64,000 nucleotides of DNA from CAVOJV01 sp963696325 (GCA_963696325.1 CAVOJV010000039.1:1-64000); one strand, 5' to 3'; shown: positions 27,755-41,225, counted from the stretch's first letter. Notes: generated by a model from the sequence alone, not told the origin. Numbers and translations are program-made.

Positions 27755-28679
27755 AGTTGATTTCCTCCTCCACCACGTAAAGGGGTCTTCGTTTAACCTC
27801 TTCGTAGACACGGGCGATATACTCTCCCAGAATACCGACAGTTATAAGCTGGACACCACCGAGAAAAAGCACCGCGATGAACACTGACGCCCAACCGGGT
27901 ATGGTGGTTTGCGGGTAAAAATACTTGGAGATCAATCCAAAAAGGATCAACACAAAGCTCAGACCCGAGCACACCAAACCAAGCAGGGACGATAGTTTCA
28001 GGGGAATGCTGGAGAAGGAAAAGATGCCGTCCAGGGCAAAATTTAGCATCTTGCTAAAAGGGTACTTGCTGGTACCGGCAAAACGACCTTCCCTTATATA
28101 CTCTACCTGCCCCTGTTTAAACCCTACCCAGCTAACCATGCCCCGGACAAATCGGTCATGTTCTCGCATCTGGGTTAGCTGCGTGACGACCTTCCTGTCC
28201 AGGAGCCGGAAATCGCCGGTATCCACTGGAATATCCACGGACGTCAGCCGGCGCAGCAGGCGATAGAACAGTGCCGCGCTGGCGCGCTTGAACCAACGCT
28301 CCCGTTGCCGTTGTTTTCGGACACCATAGACCACTTGATAACCTTGCTTCCACTTCTCAACCATGTCGATGATCACTTCGGGGGGGTCCTGGAGATCGGC
28401 ATCGATGATCACAATGACCTGACCAGATGCTTTATCAAGCCCGGCAGTGACGGCAATCTGATGACCAAAATTTCTTGAGAAGCTGAGCAACTTGATTCGC
28501 TGATCCTTGCGACACAGCTCCCGGGCCTTAGCAAGTGTTCGGTCGGTACTGCCGTCGTTGACCAAAACAACCTCGTAGTCAAAGGCTTGATCATTTAATA
28601 CCGCGGTAAGCCGCGAGTATAGTTCGTCGAGTACGACGTCTTCGTTATAAACCGGTGCGACTACGCTAAGAAATGGCAT
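27747..28679 (-). CDS. gtrB: GtrB/DPM1-like bactoprenol glucosyltransferase
   Basis: A family 2 glycosyltransferase that loads a sugar onto bactoprenol phosphate. Residues 1-230 carry the GT-A domain: SVVAPVYNEDVVLDELY, NDGSTD, IIDADLQDPPE (DXD) and VYGVRKQRQRE. Two C-terminal membrane helices follow. The start ATG 28679 has a GGAG site nine bases upstream; 28694 is an alternative. It overlaps gtrA by eight bases. The pair resembles phage-type O-antigen glucosylation modules. Confidence 0.88.
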   Translation of the reverse strand: MPFLSVVAPVYNEDVVLDELYSRLTAVLNDQAFDYEVVLVNDGSTDRTLAKARELCRKDQRIKLLSFSRNFGHQIAVTAGLDKASGQVIVIIDADLQDPPEVIIDMVEKWKQGYQVVYGVRKQRQRERWFKRASAALFYRLLRRLTSVDIPVDTGDFRLLDRKVVTQLTQMREHDRFVRGMVSWVGFKQGQVEYIREGRFAGTSKYPFSKMLNFALDGIFSFSSIPLKLSSLLGLVCSGLSFVLILFGLISKYFYPQTTIPGWASVFIAVLFLGGVQLITVGILGEYIARVYEEVKRRPLYVVEEEINFE

Positions 28680-28706
28680 ACCACTGGTCTCCATCCGAAG
28701 TGAACC

Positions 28707-32402
<3,696 letters not shown>

Positions 32403-32570
32403 GGCGGGAATCCTGACCGTAGACGGATGCACTTGGGCGCAACCGCCGAAATAAATGAACTGGATTGAATTGTCGATGGATTAGCCTATTGAAGCAACCT
32501 CATTGCCTTCCCGGTTTCCGCGCAGAGGGTTCATAATCAGCTCCATCGCTTTATATTTGGAAGTTCAACC

Positions 32571-32750
32571 ATGGCCGATATCCTACCCTTCAAAAGATCC
32601 AGACCGTCGCCCGAGGGCAAGATGCTGTGTAAGAGCGGGTTTCATAAATGGGAGGTCGTGCAGCAAAACCCTTTTGATGTCAAGCGGGGCAAGCTGGTCA
32701 CGGTTTACCGCTGCAAGCGCTGCGGCGCTACCAAAAGTGAAAGCCGTTGA
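32571..32750 (+). CDS. Small zinc-ribbon-like protein (59 residues)
   Basis: Starts at ATG 32571 and ends at TGA 32748. The protein is basic and carries a CK...FHKWEVV segment and a C-terminal YRCKRCGATKSE, so Cys20 with CxxC (Cys48, Cys51) and perhaps His25 could bind one zinc. It resembles the short Cys-rich single-ribbon proteins found in many gammaproteobacteria, whose function is unknown. The overlapping 91-codon frame in another register is a shadow. Divergent from metH, 170 bases away. Confidence 0.6.
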   Translation: MADILPFKRSRPSPEGKMLCKSGFHKWEVVQQNPFDVKRGKLVTVYRCKRCGATKSESR

Positions 32751-32962
32751 ACACGCTAACGGCGAGCGAAGGCTTTAATCAAGCTACTGTTCCACGGGGA
32801 ACTGAAACACGCAAGCTAAACCTCGGCTACAGTGGGTAGCCCGGAGGAAACGAAGCCAAATCCAGGAGTATCGATTTGCCTCGGTACGGATATGCACCGA
32901 AAGAGTAGACGCGGCAGTAGATTGTGCTGGGCGTCGACATAGCGTTTGCGGAGAAGATAGCC

Positions 32963-33514
32963 ATGCTCAGATTGACAGCGGTTGTTCTACTCATTAGCGC
33001 GTTACTGACGGCTTGCAAAATCGTGCCATTACGCAGCGACGATTCGCCCTTTTACAAAGTTCCCAGCGGTTCGAAGTTGCGGTTGAACAGTAAAATCATC
33101 ATTCCGCCCGATAGCGTAAAGATTTATGTTCAGGAGGGTCAATTGGTCGCCGCGGCCAATCAGTATTATCCCTTTTGCCGGTTCGATGTACGCAACCTGA
33201 AAGAGACCTCGCAACCGGTTGAACCCGATGAGATTGAGATTTACCGAACCAGTTGGGTGACGGATTTAATCGCTGAACTGAATCGCTATTCCCTGCTGGC
33301 GATGACCAGTAGGCTCGATTTCGGCGATAAACCCAGCCCTGTCGTCTACGGCGTGCAAATGGACCTGCGCTCCGCCAAGCAGCCTGACGTATTTCGACTC
33401 ATGTGCGGGCACTTGCAAGATCCCAACATCGAGGCCAGATATCTATCGGTCAATCAAATTCGGGCCACGCTGGGCAAGGTTTTTACCTTGCAATTGCCTG
33501 AACCCAGGCCTTGA
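32963..33514 (+). CDS. Hypothetical lipoprotein
   Basis: 183 residues. The N-terminus is a lipoprotein signal with lipobox LLTAC (Cys19), preceded by GGAGAAGAT as ribosome-binding site. The mature part contains VKIYVQEGQL, YPFCRFDVRNL and IYRTSW segments and no membrane helix, and is probably a small beta-rich domain anchored to the outer membrane. Not assigned to a named family. Convergent with ypfJ, 19 bases between stops. Confidence 0.7.
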   Translation: MLRLTAVVLLISALLTACKIVPLRSDDSPFYKVPSGSKLRLNSKIIIPPDSVKIYVQEGQLVAAANQYYPFCRFDVRNLKETSQPVEPDEIEIYRTSWVTDLIAELNRYSLLAMTSRLDFGDKPSPVVYGVQMDLRSAKQPDVFRLMCGHLQDPNIEARYLSVNQIRATLGKVFTLQLPEPRP

Positions 33515-33533
33515 GGGGTGGCTGGCGGTCCCC

Positions 33534-34388
33534 TTAGAGCTGCGCGGCATTGAAGGTGTCACACTGGCGCAGATCTCCGGCGGCAATGCCGCGTTTGAAC
33601 CAGCGTACCCGCTGCGCGGAACTGCCATGGGTGAAGGAATCCGGCGCGATATAGCCCCGGGCCTGTTGTTGCAGGCGGTCATCGCCGATGGCGCTGGCGG
33701 CGTTCAGTCCTTCCTCGATGTCACCTGCCTCCAGAATCTGGCGTGTCCTCTCGGCATGGTACGCCCACAAGCCCGCGAAACAGTCCGCCTGCAGTTCCAG
33801 CCGCACCGACAAGGCATTGGCTTCCGTCGGGTTGGCGCGGCTGCGCAGGGACTGAACCTTTTGCGAGAGCCCCAGCAGGTTTTGCACGTGATGCCCGATT
33901 TCGTGGGCGATGACATAGGCTTGGGCAAAGTCCCCTGGCGCCCTGAAACGATTCTTGAGGTCCTGGTAGAAACCTAAATCGATATAAACCTTTTGATCCG
34001 CGGGGCAGTAAAATGGGCCGACCGCCGCCTGGGCAAACCCGCATGCCGACTGCACCGCTCCCGAGAACAGTACCAGTGTCGGTTCCTGATAGGTACCGCC
34101 CATCTGGCGGAACAGGGCATGCCAGGTGTCTTCGGTGTCGGCCAGCACCACCGAGACAAAATCGCGTAATTCTTCCTCGGCGGGGGATACGGCAGCCGAC
34201 TGTTGGAGGGCAGCGGGGGAATTGCCCGGCGCCCCGCCCTGGAGCAGAACGCTTGGGTCGATGCCGAAGTACAGGGCGACGAGCACAATGATGATAGTGC
34301 CAATACCGCCGCCCGCGATAGTCGGCGTGGCCCGCAGCCCACGCTGATCTTCGATGTTGTCGCTTCTTCTGCCCGTTCTCCAGCGCAT
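33534..34388 (-). CDS. ypfJ: YpfJ-like neutral zinc metallopeptidase
   Basis: 284 residues of the zinc_peptidase (YpfJ) family. An N-terminal basic stretch (MRWRTGRRSDN) and a single membrane anchor (GGGIGTIIIVLVALYFGI) are followed by the catalytic AYVIAHEIGHHVQN (HExxH) and the downstream ELQADCFAG with the third zinc ligand. The conserved FYCPADQKVYIDL and C-terminal FTHGSSAQRVRWF are present. Probably acts outside the inner membrane; substrates unknown. Start ATG is the frame's first codon. Confidence 0.93.
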   Translation of the reverse strand: MRWRTGRRSDNIEDQRGLRATPTIAGGGIGTIIIVLVALYFGIDPSVLLQGGAPGNSPAALQQSAAVSPAEEELRDFVSVVLADTEDTWHALFRQMGGTYQEPTLVLFSGAVQSACGFAQAAVGPFYCPADQKVYIDLGFYQDLKNRFRAPGDFAQAYVIAHEIGHHVQNLLGLSQKVQSLRSRANPTEANALSVRLELQADCFAGLWAYHAERTRQILEAGDIEEGLNAASAIGDDRLQQQARGYIAPDSFTHGSSAQRVRWFKRGIAAGDLRQCDTFNAAQL

Positions 34389-34531
34389 CGCAACCCCCCT
34401 TTCGTATCTATTGGTTTAGACAGAAATCAGCGGTTTGTAAACGATGGGCTGCCGGTAACTTAAGCTGTCTAGTTAGAGGCAACAAACCTTTTCCGCGCTG
34501 GTGCGGACAATATGGAGCCGGTGAGATGCCT

Positions 34532-34720
34532 TTAGGAGAGAACCGAACGCGTTTCGATCTCGTAATGCAGTTGCTTGTTCAACTCTTGCAGAAAAGTCAG
34601 ATTGTTCCAGGCGTCGCGATAATGCTTGTAGGGGCCGAAGCACTCGGCAGCCGCCCTGAACCACCACCCCCGCCGGTCGTACCAGACGAAAGGATAATAC
34701 GTCTTGCCATTGCCTTGCAT
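34532..34720 (-). CDS. Small conserved-looking hypothetical protein (62 residues)
   Basis: A short frame rich in aromatic residues (YYPFVWYDRRGWWFRAAAECFGPY) and with a helical tail (NNLTFLQELNKQLHYEIE). ATG 34720 has a GGGGG-rich site seven bases upstream; ATG 34744 is an alternative. The aromatic-rich composition is unlike a random frame of this GC content, which supports coding. No family recognised. The flanking 34390-34531 and 34745-34860 hold no other gene. Confidence 0.45.
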   Translation of the reverse strand: MQGNGKTYYPFVWYDRRGWWFRAAAECFGPYKHYRDAWNNLTFLQELNKQLHYEIETRSVLS

Positions 34721-34861
34721 TGCCGCCCCCTGTAAATGCTTCATGTAAAAGTTTTTTAATTATCAACCGATGAAATATTAATAATTAAAATTAGAATAAA
34801 CACACTACAGGTATCACTGGCTTGCGGGGGCCGCAGAGGGGTTGGGGGCGGACCGCCGGCG

Positions 34862-35878
34862 TCAGGACGGTTGCGGCTGGACCAGCAGCATGACCTTGCC
34901 GATATGGCGGTTGGATTCCATCAGACGGTGGGCGGCGGCGGCGTCCCGCAGCGGAAACACCTGATGGATGACGGGATGCACCGGCCCCGCCTCCAGCAAG
35001 GGCCAGACCTTCTCTCGCAGGGCGCGGGCGATAGGCGCCTTTTCCTCGCTGGGGCGGGCGCGCAACGTTGAGCCCGTAAGGGTCAGGCGCTTCATCATCA
35101 CGGGGGCCAGGTTCAGTTCCACCTTCGCCCCCCGCAGGAAAGCGATCTGTACCAGACGCCCTTCCACGGCCAGGGCGGTTAGATTGCGCTGTATATAATC
35201 GCCTCCCACCATGTCCAGGATGACATCCACGCCGCGGCCCCCGGTTGCTTCCTTGACTACTTTGACGAAGTCTTCCTCTTCGTAGTTGATCGCCCGCTCC
35301 GCCCCCAAGGCGACGCAGGCAAGCGCTTTTTCCTTGCTGCTCACGGTAGCGAATACCCGCGCACCAAAGGCCGGCGCCAATTGAATTGCCGTGGTGCCAA
35401 TACCGCTGGCCCCGCCGTGCACCAACAGACTCTCGCCGGACTGGAGCCGGGCGCGGTCGAAGACGTTGCTCCAGACCGTGAAGAAGGTTTCCGGGAGTGC
35501 GGCGGCCTGCACCATATCCAGCCCTTTGGGAACGGGTAGGCACTGGGTGGCCGGCGCCACGCAATACTCCGCATAGCCACCACCGGTCAGTAGGGCGCAC
35601 ACACGCTCACCCACGCGCCATTGACTCACGCCCTTGCCGAGTGCAACGATGGTGCCCGACACCTCCAATCCCGGCAGGTCGGAAGCCCCGGCTGGTGGGG
35701 GATAGCTGCCCTGCCGTTGCAAACAGTCGGGCCGGTTCACCCCGGCCACCGCTACCTGGATCAACACCTCGCCCGTTGCCGGCGAGGGTAACGGGCGCTG
35801 GGTGGGCAGCAATACCTCGGGGTCGCCCGGGGCGGTGATTTCGATGGCTGTCATGGTCTTGGGTAGCAGTTTGTTCAT
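34862..35878 (-). CDS. PIG3-type NAD(P)H quinone oxidoreductase
   Basis: 338 residues of the zinc-free MDR superfamily: N-terminal GroES-like domain (VAGVNRPDCLQRQGSYPPPAG, the PIG3 signature), nucleotide-binding LLVHGGASGIGTTAIQLA, and ILDMVGGDYIQRNL. It probably reduces quinones or related electrophiles with NADPH. The C-terminal SNRHIGKVML motif is also typical. A lone leftward gene between the small hypothetical and nrdJb. Confidence 0.9.
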   Translation of the reverse strand: MNKLLPKTMTAIEITAPGDPEVLLPTQRPLPSPATGEVLIQVAVAGVNRPDCLQRQGSYPPPAGASDLPGLEVSGTIVALGKGVSQWRVGERVCALLTGGGYAEYCVAPATQCLPVPKGLDMVQAAALPETFFTVWSNVFDRARLQSGESLLVHGGASGIGTTAIQLAPAFGARVFATVSSKEKALACVALGAERAINYEEEDFVKVVKEATGGRGVDVILDMVGGDYIQRNLTALAVEGRLVQIAFLRGAKVELNLAPVMMKRLTLTGSTLRARPSEEKAPIARALREKVWPLLEAGPVHPVIHQVFPLRDAAAAHRLMESNRHIGKVMLLVQPQPS

Positions 35879-35993
35879 GATTTATCCTAACTTTTGCCGA
35901 ACCTACTATTTACTATGGGCCGGCCAGGCTGGCACAGCCCAGCAATACGCTGACCGGAGCCGTTGAGGCCATGAAAATAAGGCCACGCTGGCG

Positions 35994-36680
35994 CTATCCG
36001 CACTTGGAATCGCCACAGTTCAAACAGGTAAGGCAGCCATCCATCATGATCACCGCTTTGGTATAGCACTTGGGGCAAAGCGTTGCCTCTTCGGGAAAAG
36101 TGTTGACACCCGCGTCTTCGGCGGCCTTTACGCTAGCCTCGTACTGAATGCGTTTCTCCTGGATCAGTTTCGTCTGGTGGGCATCGGGACCATCGTCCTT
36201 GAACAGCCCGATCATGCGCATGTGGGACTCGATCACATCGCCGATCTCGGCTACCAGCGAGGGCATGTATTTGCCGCCTTTTTTGAAATAGCCGCCCTTG
36301 GGATCGAACACCGAGCGCAGTTCCTCCACCAGGAAGGTTACGTCGCCACCCTTGCGGAACACCGCCGAAATAATTCGGGTCAGCGCCACGATCCACTGGA
36401 AGTGCTCCATCGCCTTGGAATTGATGAAGATTTCGAAGGGGCGCCGCACCTCGTGCTCGGTGCCGGGATTGAGCACAATGTCGTTAATGGTGATGTAAAG
36501 GGCGTGATCCGACAACGGGGTTTTGACCTTGTAGGTGGCGCCGGGTAGTACCTCGGGCCGGGCCACGCTTTCGTGCATCTGCTGCACGGCTTGGACTGGA
36601 CCGCTCATTGGCGCGACCGGGGTGTCGTCGGGTTTGACGACGCTGTAAGCGACGATTTTTTTGTCGATCTTGATGGCCAT
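35994..36680 (-). CDS. nrdJb: Class II ribonucleotide reductase, NrdJb-like subunit (TSCPD domain)
   Basis: 228 residues. A TSCPD domain (KTPLSDHALYITINDIVLNPG, then HEVRRPFEIFINSK) is followed by a helical region and a cysteine cluster at the C-terminus (LCPKCYTKAVIMMDGCLTCLNCGDSKCG) that could serve as zinc site and redox shuttle for re-reducing the active site. In Pseudomonas aeruginosa the class II enzyme is split the same way into NrdJa and NrdJb. It lies 20 bases downstream of nrdJa. No catalytic barrel is present in this subunit. Confidence 0.82.
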   Translation of the reverse strand: MAIKIDKKIVAYSVVKPDDTPVAPMSGPVQAVQQMHESVARPEVLPGATYKVKTPLSDHALYITINDIVLNPGTEHEVRRPFEIFINSKAMEHFQWIVALTRIISAVFRKGGDVTFLVEELRSVFDPKGGYFKKGGKYMPSLVAEIGDVIESHMRMIGLFKDDGPDAHQTKLIQEKRIQYEASVKAAEDAGVNTFPEEATLCPKCYTKAVIMMDGCLTCLNCGDSKCG

Positions 36681-36700
36681 GTTAATTCTCTTCCTCCAGC

Positions 36701-39700
36701 TTAGAACTTGCCATAATACCCTTCCTTGATGGCGTCAAACAGGTTCGCCGCTGTGTGCATCTCACCGTCGTATTCGATCTCCTCGTTACCCTTGACCTCG
36801 ATCACCGTGCCGTCCTCCAGCTTGAAGCGGTAAGTGGTGTTCTCCAAATCCTTCTCCTTGACCAGTACGCCCTGGAAAGCATCTGGATTGAAGCGGAAGG
36901 TGGTACAACCTTTTAGGCCATTTTCATAGGCATACATGTAGATATTCTTAAAGTCCTCATAGGGGAAGTCGGTGGGCACATTGGCCGTCTTGGAGATGCT
37001 GGAATCGATCCACTTCTGCGCGGCGGCCTGGATGTCCACATGCTGCGTGGGCGTTACGTCGTCGGCGGTAATGAAGTAATCCGGCAGTTTTTCCTCGGAG
37101 TTGTCGGAAAACGGCATCGCCCCGGGGTTGACCAGCGTCCGGTAAGCCAACAGTTCGAAGGAGAACACGTCCACCTTTTCCTTGGTCTTGCGCCCTTCCC
37201 GGATCACGTTGCGAGCATAGTGATGGGCAAAGCTCGGTTCGATGCCGTTACTGGCGTTGTTGGCCAGGCTGAGCGAGATGGTGCCGGTGGGAGCGATGGA
37301 ACTGTGATGGGTGAAACGGGCGCCCACCTCGGCCAGCTCCGAGACCAGTTCCGGGGCAACCTCGGCAATTCGTTGCATGTAACGGCTGTAACGAGCGTGC
37401 AGCACCTTGCCCTTGACGATATCGCCCACCTGGTAACCGTCTTTGGCCATGTCGAGACACTTGGCGAGCATTTCAGTAGTGACGGTAAAGTCCTGCTCCA
37501 GGATAGGCGCGGAGCCTTTCTCCCTGGCCAATTCCAGGGCGGTTTGCCAGCCCACCAGGGCCATTTCTCGAGTCACCTTCTCGGTGAAATCCAGGGACTC
37601 GGGCGAACCGTATTTCATTCCAAGCATGGTCAGGGTGGAACCCAACCCGAGATAGCCCATGCCATGGCGGCGCTTGGCAAAGATTTCCCGGCGTTGCTGT
37701 TCCAGCGGCAGGCCATTGATCTCGACGACGTTGTCCAGCATGCGGGTGAAGATGGCCACAGTTTCCCGGTAGGTGTCCCAATCGAAATGGGCCCTGTCGG
37801 TGAAGGGATCGCGGACGAACTTGGTGAGATTGACGGAGCCTAGCAGGCAGGAACCGTACTCAGGCAAGGGCTGTTCGCCACAGGGATTCGTAGCCCGGAT
37901 ATTTTCGCAAAACCAGTTGTTGTTCATCTCGTTCACCTTGTCAATCAAGATGAACCCTGGCTCCGCGTAGTCATAGGTCGAGGACATGATCACGTCCCAC
38001 AGCCGCCGGGCACGGATGATCTTGTAGATCTTGCAGCCCACCTGGCCTACCGCGTTCACCACCAGCCCTACATGGGTGGGCCAGTCGCGCCAAATAACCT
38101 GCTGGGGATCGTTGATATCGATGCCGTCCTCGGCCACCTCTTTTTCCCGCAAAGGGAAAGCCAGTTTCCAGTCGGCATCGGCTTTCACCGCCTCCAGGAA
38201 CTCCCGGGTGACCAGCAGGGAAAGGTTGAACTGGCGCAGCCGCCCGGCCTCGCGCTTGGCACGGATGAAATCCATGACATCAGGGTGGCCCACGTCGAAA
38301 GTGGCCATCTGCGCTCCGCGCCGACCGCCAGCGGAGGAGATGGTGAAGCACATCTTGTCATAGATATCCATGAAGGACAGCGGCCCCGACGTATAGGCGC
38401 CGGCCCCCGACACGTAGGCGCCGCGCGGACGCAGGGTGGAATACTCATAGCCGATGCCGCAGTTGTGGATGACCATCAGGCCGGCATTGCCCGCCAGGTA
38501 GTTGTTGTGTTTCTCGACGGTGAAATCGTAGAAGGTCTCCGGCAAGTCCAGGTTCCGGCGGATGGAATCGACTGGACGCAGGGTCATGGCAAACTCGATC
38601 AGCGGCCGTAGCGATGGGAACCGGGCCGCCCATTTATCCAGCATAACGCCGCTGATGATAGGTTGTTCGTGATAGCCATGATAGAAAACCTGTTGCAGTC
38701 TTTCCTGGTGGCCCAGGCTGTCAAACTGTGCCGCCAGCGCCGCCTTCAGACAGTCGGGCATGACGTATCGATCATACTGCCCGGCCTGGCTGGCGAACTC
38801 GCGGATACGCCGCTGCTTGCCAGCGTCCGCCAGGTAATCGGCCACGGCCGTCAGGAACCCGGGGTCGGAAATCTTGAGTATGGCTCCCCCGCGATCCTGG
38901 ATAATCTGGCCGGTATAGACGTGGTTGCGCGCCTTGCGGATCGATGAGCCCGGCATGCACGCCGAACAAGCCCAGCAAGGCTTTTAGTTCCTCCGCGAAG
39001 GCTGGGTTCTGCATCGCCACGCTGACGCTGCCCGGTTCGCTGCTGACGGTGCCGTCCGTGTCGATAAGGCCGGCCAGGAACGGCAGGAAATACTTCTCCG
39101 GGTTAGTGGCGATCCAGCCTGGCACCCGCAGATTTTCGCTTTTCTTGCCAATCCGCTGATCAATCAACCCGGCCGCGTGGCTCGCCGGGAAGCTGGCCAC
39201 CGTGATATCACGGACTGGCGTACCGTTAGGCGTCGCCGCTGCCACGACCTTGGCTTGCGAGCCGCAAAAACGTTGGAAGAATCCCGCGTAGCGTTCCACC
39301 ACTTCCCGTTCTGCGGCGCGGATCTTGAAGACCAGGCGTTTACCGTAAGACCGGGCGCGTTCTGCCCACTCATTGCGGGAAGGGGCAAAGCGCATGCCTT
39401 TTTCGTAAGCGCTGCCATCCCCCAGCTGGGCGCCGGCAACCCATGCCGTTAGGGCGCTATCCCGGTCCGCCGTCCACGCGAAGCGATGGTGCACCAGGGC
39501 GTCATCGCCGCGCACTTCATCAGCCCGCACATAGCGCAAGCTGCCAGCACGGTACACCAGTACCGGATGCTGGGTGGATGTCTTTAGCGAAACTCCGTTG
39601 GAAACAATCTCGATGTTGTCGGCGCGGGGAACCTCGATGGTCAGGTGTCGCTGAATGGAGCGCAGTTCAAAGCGGCGCTGATCCCGGTCGTAGCACAGTA

Positions 39701-40202
39701 TCCGCGCATGCCGTTCGGCCACGGCACTTGCCGCGGTCACCAGCCCTCGATCGGTATACACCCAGGTCCCAGGCGCCACGCAACCCGCTTTCAAAGTCAG
39801 TCCCGCCTCGTGGACCTTCTGCAGGATATCGTCCATGGAGTCCTGAATGGTGCCGGATACCGTGCAATTGATGGTGGAGGTGGCCGGTTTGTGCTCCCAG
39901 GCGCCAGCGTTGGAGATAATGCGACCGGCGGGGATAGCGCCATGCCGCAAAGCCCACAGAAATTTCCCGTACCACGCCTCGCGAAGTTCCGGCGTCTCTT
40001 CCACTTCGGCCAGCGCCCGCGCGACCCGCTGATAGGTGCCGTCGATCGTCTCGTCGATTGCGTGACCATCCTTGGATGCCAAGCGGTATTTCTTATCCCA
40101 GATATCCAGGGAAGCGGGTTGCATGGGGATATCGGTAACGTCGATGACTTCCGAAACTGGAGAATCGCCAGCGGCGACGGATCTCAGACGGGTTATTTTC
40201 AT
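36701..40202 (-). CDS. nrdJa: Adenosylcobalamin-dependent ribonucleotide reductase NrdJa, interrupted by an intein (one frameshift)
   Basis: Makes deoxyribonucleotides with B12, independent of oxygen. The N-extein is 140 residues (40202 to 39783) and the C-extein starts at Cys in CGIGYEYSTLRP (38461) and runs to 36701; together 726 residues, close to the 731 of P. aeruginosa NrdJa. The C-extein has the catalytic NPCGEQPLPEYGSC loop and the barrel motif YEYSTLRPRGAYVSGAG. The intein lies between KAG and CGIG in the conserved active-site region. The frame breaks inside the intein near 38950 by one extra base, so as read no full product could form. Likely controlled by the NrdR-like boxes upstream. 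Confidence 0.88.
38462..39782 (-). other. Intein with LAGLIDADG homing endonuclease in nrdJa
   Basis: Begins with Cys (CVAPGTWVYTDRG, block A), has block B TSTQHPVLVY, an endonuclease with two LAGLIDADG helices (WVAGAQLGDGS and FLAGLIDTDGT), block F TFYDFTVEKHNNYLAG and block G VIHN followed by the +1 Cys of the C-extein. The span is 1321 bases, one more than 440 codons. The frame break lies near 38950 (FGVHAG to SSIRKARNHVY), inside the endonuclease part; an extra C in GGGCTC would explain it. A true split pair is conceivable because an ATG falls at the break (38956), but an indel is simpler. Confidence 0.88.
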
Positions 40203-40339
40203 GGTGTTCCTCCCTCTTGATTTTATTTCTTGTAACGACAGCAGCGCGCATGATCAACAACACATTAAGTAAGCAGGAATAATGCGTTGCCTCAACCACT
40301 TGCAGCCACCCGCGACTACCGTAACTGCATACCACATTT

Positions 40340-40387
40340 ACACTATAAAATGTGGTATGAACGGCGGTCAAGCACAATATAATGTGT
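40340..40387 (-). promoter_or_regulatory. Paired NrdR-like boxes and palindrome upstream of nrdJa
   Basis: Two similar 16-mers, ACACTATAAAATGTGG (40340-40355) and GCACAATATAATGTGT (40372-40387), start 32 bases apart, about three helical turns. Both resemble the NrdR box (ACAcwATATaTwGTGT), and this spacing is what NrdR-regulated nrd promoters show. The first box overlaps a perfect 12-bp inverted repeat, CATACCACATTT...AAATGTGGTATG (40328-40339 / 40348-40359). They lie about 140 bases before the nrdJa start and also upstream of the divergent lipoprotein gene. Assigned by eye. Confidence 0.6.
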
Positions 40388-40556
40388 TTTCCTGGTGTCT
40401 GCTTATACAAGCTATAGGTCCAGGCTGGACCTTGGAGGCGCAATTTTCTGGCGCGTTATCAGAACCAGCGTTGTAAAGGGGTGGCGCGGATGGTATAAGC
40501 AACTACAATTGCGTAAACGACATCAAACACGGATACAAACAATTGAGGGAAACATC

Positions 40557-41225
40557 ATGAAAGCCTTGTACGCCCACCTTCTGATCGTTGGGTCCCTCGG
40601 GCTTGGGGCCTGTGCGCCCCAGGTTCCTGTTCCCGACACCTACACCCCCACCTTCCAGAAAAAGATGCAGGCGGCCCAGCATTGGGATGTGCTCGCTGCC
40701 GGCGTGGCCGAACGCCTTCGCGAGTCGCTGGGTACTCACTATGACACAGGACAACCCATCGTTCTGCACGTTCAAGAACCTCAGCCAAGCACCACCTTCA
40801 CCCAGGCTTTTCATGGGTTACTGATTACCCAATTGATGCAAGAGGGCTTCGGTGTAAGCCGGGACCCAGCGGTTGGCATGCCGGTAACTTATGAGGTGCA
40901 GGTTATCAGTTATAAAAATCGTGACCTAGGCCCTACCTCTACGCCGCCGCAGGGGCAAGCGCAAGGTGATGGCTTTAACAATCGCAATTCCGCAGGCGTC
41001 GAAGGCGCGTTGGGCAATGGGCAGGGGCAGTACGCGAATGAGGGTACTGTTTACTATGCTACCGGACCCGTACCAGATAACGAGATTATTGTTACTACTT
41101 ACATAGCGGGCGGCGGACGTTATGTTACTCGGATGAGTGATATCCTCTACATAAACGACAACAACCGTGGTCAGTATCTTTCCAACGCTCCCATTACCCG
41201 CCGCATGGAGGTTGTAGGCCCATGA
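40557..41225 (+). CDS. Hypothetical lipoprotein
   Basis: 222 residues. Lipoprotein signal with lipobox LGAC (Cys20). The mature region contains FHGLLITQLMQEGFGVSRDP, similar in layout to FlgO-like proteins (a helix followed by 'GF' strand), then a glycine/asparagine-rich linker (QGDGFNNRNSAGVEG), and a C-terminal TRMSDILYINDNNRGQYLSNAP. It overlaps the next lipoprotein gene by four bases, so the two are made together. Start ATG 40557 follows GAGGGAAAC. The upstream open frame has no ribosome-binding site. Confidence 0.7.
   Translation: MKALYAHLLIVGSLGLGACAPQVPVPDTYTPTFQKKMQAAQHWDVLAAGVAERLRESLGTHYDTGQPIVLHVQEPQPSTTFTQAFHGLLITQLMQEGFGVSRDPAVGMPVTYEVQVISYKNRDLGPTSTPPQGQAQGDGFNNRNSAGVEGALGNGQGQYANEGTVYYATGPVPDNEIIVTTYIAGGGRYVTRMSDILYINDNNRGQYLSNAPITRRMEVVGP

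Noticed and set aside
32403..32570. Cobalamin or SAM riboswitch before metH
   Set aside because: No B12-box or SAM-riboswitch core could be seen; the leader is short.
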